Shown: positions 3,744 through 6,226 of the stretch, piece by piece | How positions within the stretch are numbered: position 1 is the stretch's first letter | Layout: every line of letters starts with the position of its first letter | Source: Candidatus Woesearchaeota archaeon | Lineage (GTDB): Archaea; Nanobdellota; Nanobdellia; Woesearchaeales; UBA525 | Assembly (NCBI GenBank): GCA_013331575.1 | Contig: DUGD01000083.1 | Location: forward strand, 22,913 to 29,138 | Direction: 5' to 3' | DNA length: 6,226 nt | Notes under the pieces: generated by a model | Told to the model about the DNA's origin: nothing | Databases searched by the model: none | Seen by the model: the letters and a program-made list of their open reading frames with translations, nothing else | Made by a program: the position numbers and the translations under genes

Positions 3744-5960
3744 TCAGTACACAGGATACGGGCCGCCGTCTTTTCCAGGAGAGAGTGTTATCTTCTTCAC
3801 GCTCTCCAGGTCCTCGAGGCTGTTGATGCGCAGGAGGTTGGGCGACTTCGTGTACAGCAGATCCTCTATCCAGAGTGAGCGCTCGACCATCGGGCCCCAG
3901 TTGTTGTTGCCGTCGCTGTGGTCGATGATGCCGCGCATCTTGATGGAGCTGTCCGTTATGCGGAATACCATCGCGCCGTTGTAGTTCTGGCGGTTCTGGT
4001 AGCTTAGGCTGTTGTAGTCGTAGCTGTACGCCGGGATGACGAGCAGCTCTTTCTCGCGGTCGAAGAGGAACGCCTTGTGTTCGTACTCCGCGGATGACTG
4101 CGAGTAGTCTCCCTCTGCCACGAACTTTGCGGCCTCGACCGGGTTCTCTACATCAGATACATCGAAAAGCGATATCTTGAGGCCCTTCGTGCGGCCCGCG
4201 TCTGTCGCGTCCTGTCCGATACCAATGATGGTATCAGCATCGTACGGGTGGAGGTATCTGCTAAAGCCCGGTATCTTGAGCTGTCCTAGCATCTCGATGT
4301 CCTTAGCGTCCGAGAGATCGATCACGAAGAACGGATCCACCTGGCGGAACGTGACCATGTACAATCGGTCGCCCATGAATCGCGTGCTGTATATCTGCTC
4401 TCCTTCGGCGATACCTTCGAGCTTGTCGAGCACATCGAGGTCCATGTCGAGCGTGTAGACGTTGTTCGTCGATCCGCTCGGGCGTGGGCGCGGCATGATG
4501 GCAATCTTCTCGCTTGCGATGCTATCATCTGCTGTATCGACTTCTGCCATCATCGGCTCTCGCCACCAGCGGTTCTCATTGAGAGTCGTCGCGACACGGA
4601 ATGTTCCTTTGTATTCATCCATCGCGAACTGGTTGGAGAGTGTTCCCGGTACGCGGCCGTTCGCCTGGAGGCGCAGCTCTCCGTCCGCGACGCTGATGCG
4701 GTTGAACACGGTGTACGTGAGGGCGTCGTAACGCTCCATCTCTTTTTTCGTCAGGCTCTCGATATCGTCGTTCAGCTCCTGGCGTTCATCGTCATCGAGG
4801 CGGTATTGGGTGTAGTCGTTGTAGACCTGCATTATCTTCTGTCGCTTCTCGCTTTGGGAGAGCACATCGTCATCGGTCTCCTTGATCTTCTCGATGCGTG
4901 ACCGTTCGGTCGCCGTGAGAGAGTCCTCGACTTGTTCCATCAGGATGTCCTGTCGGATATCCCACTCGTTGATGCTTTCAGTGGATGCGATGTAGATGTT
5001 CTTCTCGCTCATGTAGATGGTGTTCGTCCACTCCGTTGTCACGGTCTCGCTCTCGAGGTCGCGTCCTGTCGCGATGTCGAGGCTGTGCACTGTCGTGAAC
5101 TGCGTGCTGTCGTAGCTGCCGGGGAAGTACTTGACGTCCGATACCGGCACTGCGCGTACCGTCGTCCCTTCGAGGATGATTGGTGTAGGGTAGTCGATAC
5201 GGTACATGGGCTGCGATTGCACTATCATGTAGACGCGGTCGTCGTACAGGCGTGCCTGTAGGTAGCTGCCCTCGAACTTGTACTCCTTCACGACATCAGG
5301 GTTTTCCTTGTTGGAGACGTCGTAGATGGTGAGGAAGCTCATGCCCTGGCGGGGGATGAAATCGAGGTCCTTGAAGTAGGCGCTGTCGTAGAAGTTGCCG
5401 AGCACGGCGAGGCGGTCTCCATCGATGAAGAGGCCCTGCGGCTGGCTCTTGAGCTCTATGGTGGAGACGATCTCCGCATCATTGCCCGGGTACGCCTTGA
5501 TGATGAAGACAGTGTTGCCTGTGACGGTGTAGATGTACTCGCCGTCCGTCTTGATGATATCGGCCTCGTCCACTGCCGCGACCTGGTTGTTCGTCGCGGA
5601 GAAGGAGTTCGATCCGCTGCCGCCTGTGAAGCCGGCTGCGCCGTCCATCGACGCCTTCATCGCTTGCGGTGCTGCGACGGATTCTGCTATTGCTAGCATG
5701 TCGTCGCCGCGATAATATCCGCCGTAGCTGCTTGATCCGCCGTTCGCGCGGATGAACGCGAGGAGCTCTTCCTCGCTCTTGAAGCTCATCGCTTCGAGTT
5801 TGACGCTCGGGTCGGCCGGTTTGAGCTCTATGTATGTGCTGGTATCGCTCTTGCCGTCTCGCGTGTCGCCGTTCGGTCCTGTTGCTGGCGGCGTTGTGCA
5901 GGCAACGATGTTGAAAAGAAGCGCTGCGAGAAGCAGCACTGTTATTACGGTGCGTTTCAT
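3744..5960 (-). CDS. Secreted beta-propeller domain lipoprotein
   Basis: A 738-residue protein of the secreted beta-propeller family (Beta_propel, COG4880 type). It begins MKRTVITVLLLAALLFNIVAC: basic start, hydrophobic core and a lipobox IVAC with Cys21. The mature protein is thus probably lipid-anchored outside the membrane, behind a Thr/Pro/Gly-rich linker. Family landmarks are VDEADIIKTDGEYIY (130-144), NQFAMDEYKGTFRVATT (443-459), GDRLYMVTFRQVDPFFVIDL (530-549), IPGFSRYLHPYD (563-574) and KISLFDVSDVENP (595-607). A charged helical insert lies at about 332-414, as in other members I know of. Blade-like strands fill the rest. The length is usual for the family and the frame is intact. Function is unknown; surface binding or scaffolding is plausible, and no catalytic motif is visible. 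The start is set by the ribosome binding site AGGTGATCC and by the signal peptide; ATG 5990 would add ten polar residues in front. It is monocistronic with its own promoter and terminator. Confidence 0.93.
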   Translation of the reverse strand: MKRTVITVLLLAALLFNIVACTTPPATGPNGDTRDGKSDTSTYIELKPADPSVKLEAMSFKSEEELLAFIRANGGSSSYGGYYRGDDMLAIAESVAAPQAMKASMDGAAGFTGGSGSNSFSATNNQVAAVDEADIIKTDGEYIYTVTGNTVFIIKAYPGNDAEIVSTIELKSQPQGLFIDGDRLAVLGNFYDSAYFKDLDFIPRQGMSFLTIYDVSNKENPDVVKEYKFEGSYLQARLYDDRVYMIVQSQPMYRIDYPTPIILEGTTVRAVPVSDVKYFPGSYDSTQFTTVHSLDIATGRDLESETVTTEWTNTIYMSEKNIYIASTESINEWDIRQDILMEQVEDSLTATERSRIEKIKETDDDVLSQSEKRQKIMQVYNDYTQYRLDDDERQELNDDIESLTKKEMERYDALTYTVFNRISVADGELRLQANGRVPGTLSNQFAMDEYKGTFRVATTLNENRWWREPMMAEVDTADDSIASEKIAIMPRPRPSGSTNNVYTLDMDLDVLDKLEGIAEGEQIYSTRFMGDRLYMVTFRQVDPFFVIDLSDAKDIEMLGQLKIPGFSRYLHPYDADTIIGIGQDATDAGRTKGLKISLFDVSDVENPVEAAKFVAEGDYSQSSAEYEHKAFLFDREKELLVIPAYSYDYNSLSYQNRQNYNGAMVFRITDSSIKMRGIIDHSDGNNNWGPMVERSLWIEDLLYTKSPNLLRINSLEDLESVKKITLSPGKDGGPYPVY

Positions 5961-5962
5961 GA

Positions 5963-5971
5963 GGATCACCT
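5963..5971 (-). promoter_or_regulatory. Strong ribosome binding site deciding the beta-propeller start
   Basis: The minus strand reads AGGTGATCC two bases before ATG 5960, a nine-base match to the archaeal 16S rRNA 3' end. It favours ATG 5960 over the in-frame ATG at 5990. Confidence 0.85.
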
Positions 5972-6010
5972 TATGCTGTTGTCCTTCCATTCCGTTAGGT
6001 AGGACGGGCT

Positions 6011-6020
6011 TTTATAAATA
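6011..6020 (-). promoter_or_regulatory. TATA box of the beta-propeller gene
   Basis: The minus strand reads TATTTATAAA, centred about 25 bp before position 5990. The transcript should start near 5990 and carry a leader of about 30 nt with the strong ribosome binding site. Confidence 0.75.
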
Positions 6021-6076
6021 CTCTGGGTAGGTTCCAAGTCGGGTGGAAGTGATGCTACTATCCGTTCATTCCGTGT

Positions 6077-6226
6077 CTATGATAGGTTAGTAATTGATTG
6101 GGTATATGCGGTATATGGCTCTCTGTCCGACGTCCTTCTGCGCGCTGACTGAGCTCGATAATTGTTGTCGCCGCGGCGGATGCACTCTCGGACGGTCTCG
6201 GGCGCCGTGTTGCCGTCGGGTCCCCC
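6077..6226 (-). other. Right edge: possible C-terminal end of an unknown gene
   Basis: On the minus strand one frame is open from the window edge to TAG at 6077-6079 (49 codons). Its first 20 or so codons end mostly in G or C and read like protein (DGNTAPETVRECIRRGDNN), but the tail is Ser/Thr/Arg-rich and unremarkable. Both other minus frames are also open over more than 130 bases here, so openness proves nothing. I recognise no family. An 8-bp tandem repeat, GGTATATG, at 6101-6108 and 6110-6117 also lies here. No tRNA or other RNA gene is visible in 6021-6226. Confidence 0.22.

Noticed and set aside
4700..4970. Charged helical insert in the beta-propeller protein as a possible novel domain
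   Set aside because: From memory, archaeal members of this family carry a similar Glu/Lys-rich helical segment just before the NQFAMDEY-type motif, so it appears to be standard.
6029..6045. GGTTCCAAGTC resembling a tRNA T-loop
   Set aside because: The conserved TTCRA is not met and no acceptor stem, D-loop or anticodon stem can be folded around it.
1..6226. CRISPR array, insertion sequence or attachment-site repeats
   Set aside because: No regularly spaced repeats, transposase or integrase gene, or long flanking repeats are visible despite the accessory character of the middle region.

Overview
The window looks archaeal. Several genes have TATA-box (box A) promoters about 25 bp upstream of the predicted transcript start. 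One gene appears leaderless. Another carries a near-perfect anti-Shine-Dalgarno match (AGGTGATCC). The largest gene belongs to the secreted beta-propeller family common in archaea. Base composition is moderately GC-rich, so neither a haloarchaeon nor an AT-rich lineage is implied. I cannot name the lineage; an uncultivated DPANN-type or euryarchaeal genome would fit.

Layout from left to right. (1) 1-531, minus: a partial conserved-looking hypothetical gene that leaves the window. (2) 532-696: a compact divergent promoter region in which two CTCAA-N6-TTGAG operators and two TATA boxes are placed symmetrically. (3) 697-1410, plus: a winged-helix/Nudix fusion protein, the obvious candidate for the regulator that binds those operators. 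(4) 1416-1602, plus: a frameshifted remnant of a second copy of the YgiT-zinc-finger/AbrB antitoxin found intact at 3371-3664. (5) 1697-2335, minus: an unrecognised protein. (6) 2443-2959, minus: an AbrB-type antitoxin and RelE-type toxin pair with overlapping genes. (7) 3141-3664, plus: a DUF4258-type toxin and a zinc-finger/AbrB antitoxin, joined by an ATGA overlap and divergent from the previous pair. (8) 3744-5960, minus: a beta-propeller lipoprotein with its own promoter, ribosome binding site and T-rich terminator. (9) 5991-6226: its promoter, then a stretch in which only a doubtful gene end is visible.

The window falls into two functional parts. The left part is a small regulatory circuit: a Nudix-type ligand sensor joined to a DNA-binding domain, transcribed away from one unknown target gene with twin operators between them. 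The middle is a toxin-antitoxin patch with two intact modules back to back, each with candidate palindromic operators, plus a decayed antitoxin copy nearby. This indicates turnover of mobile or accessory genes. The beta-propeller gene appears to be an independent cell-surface gene.
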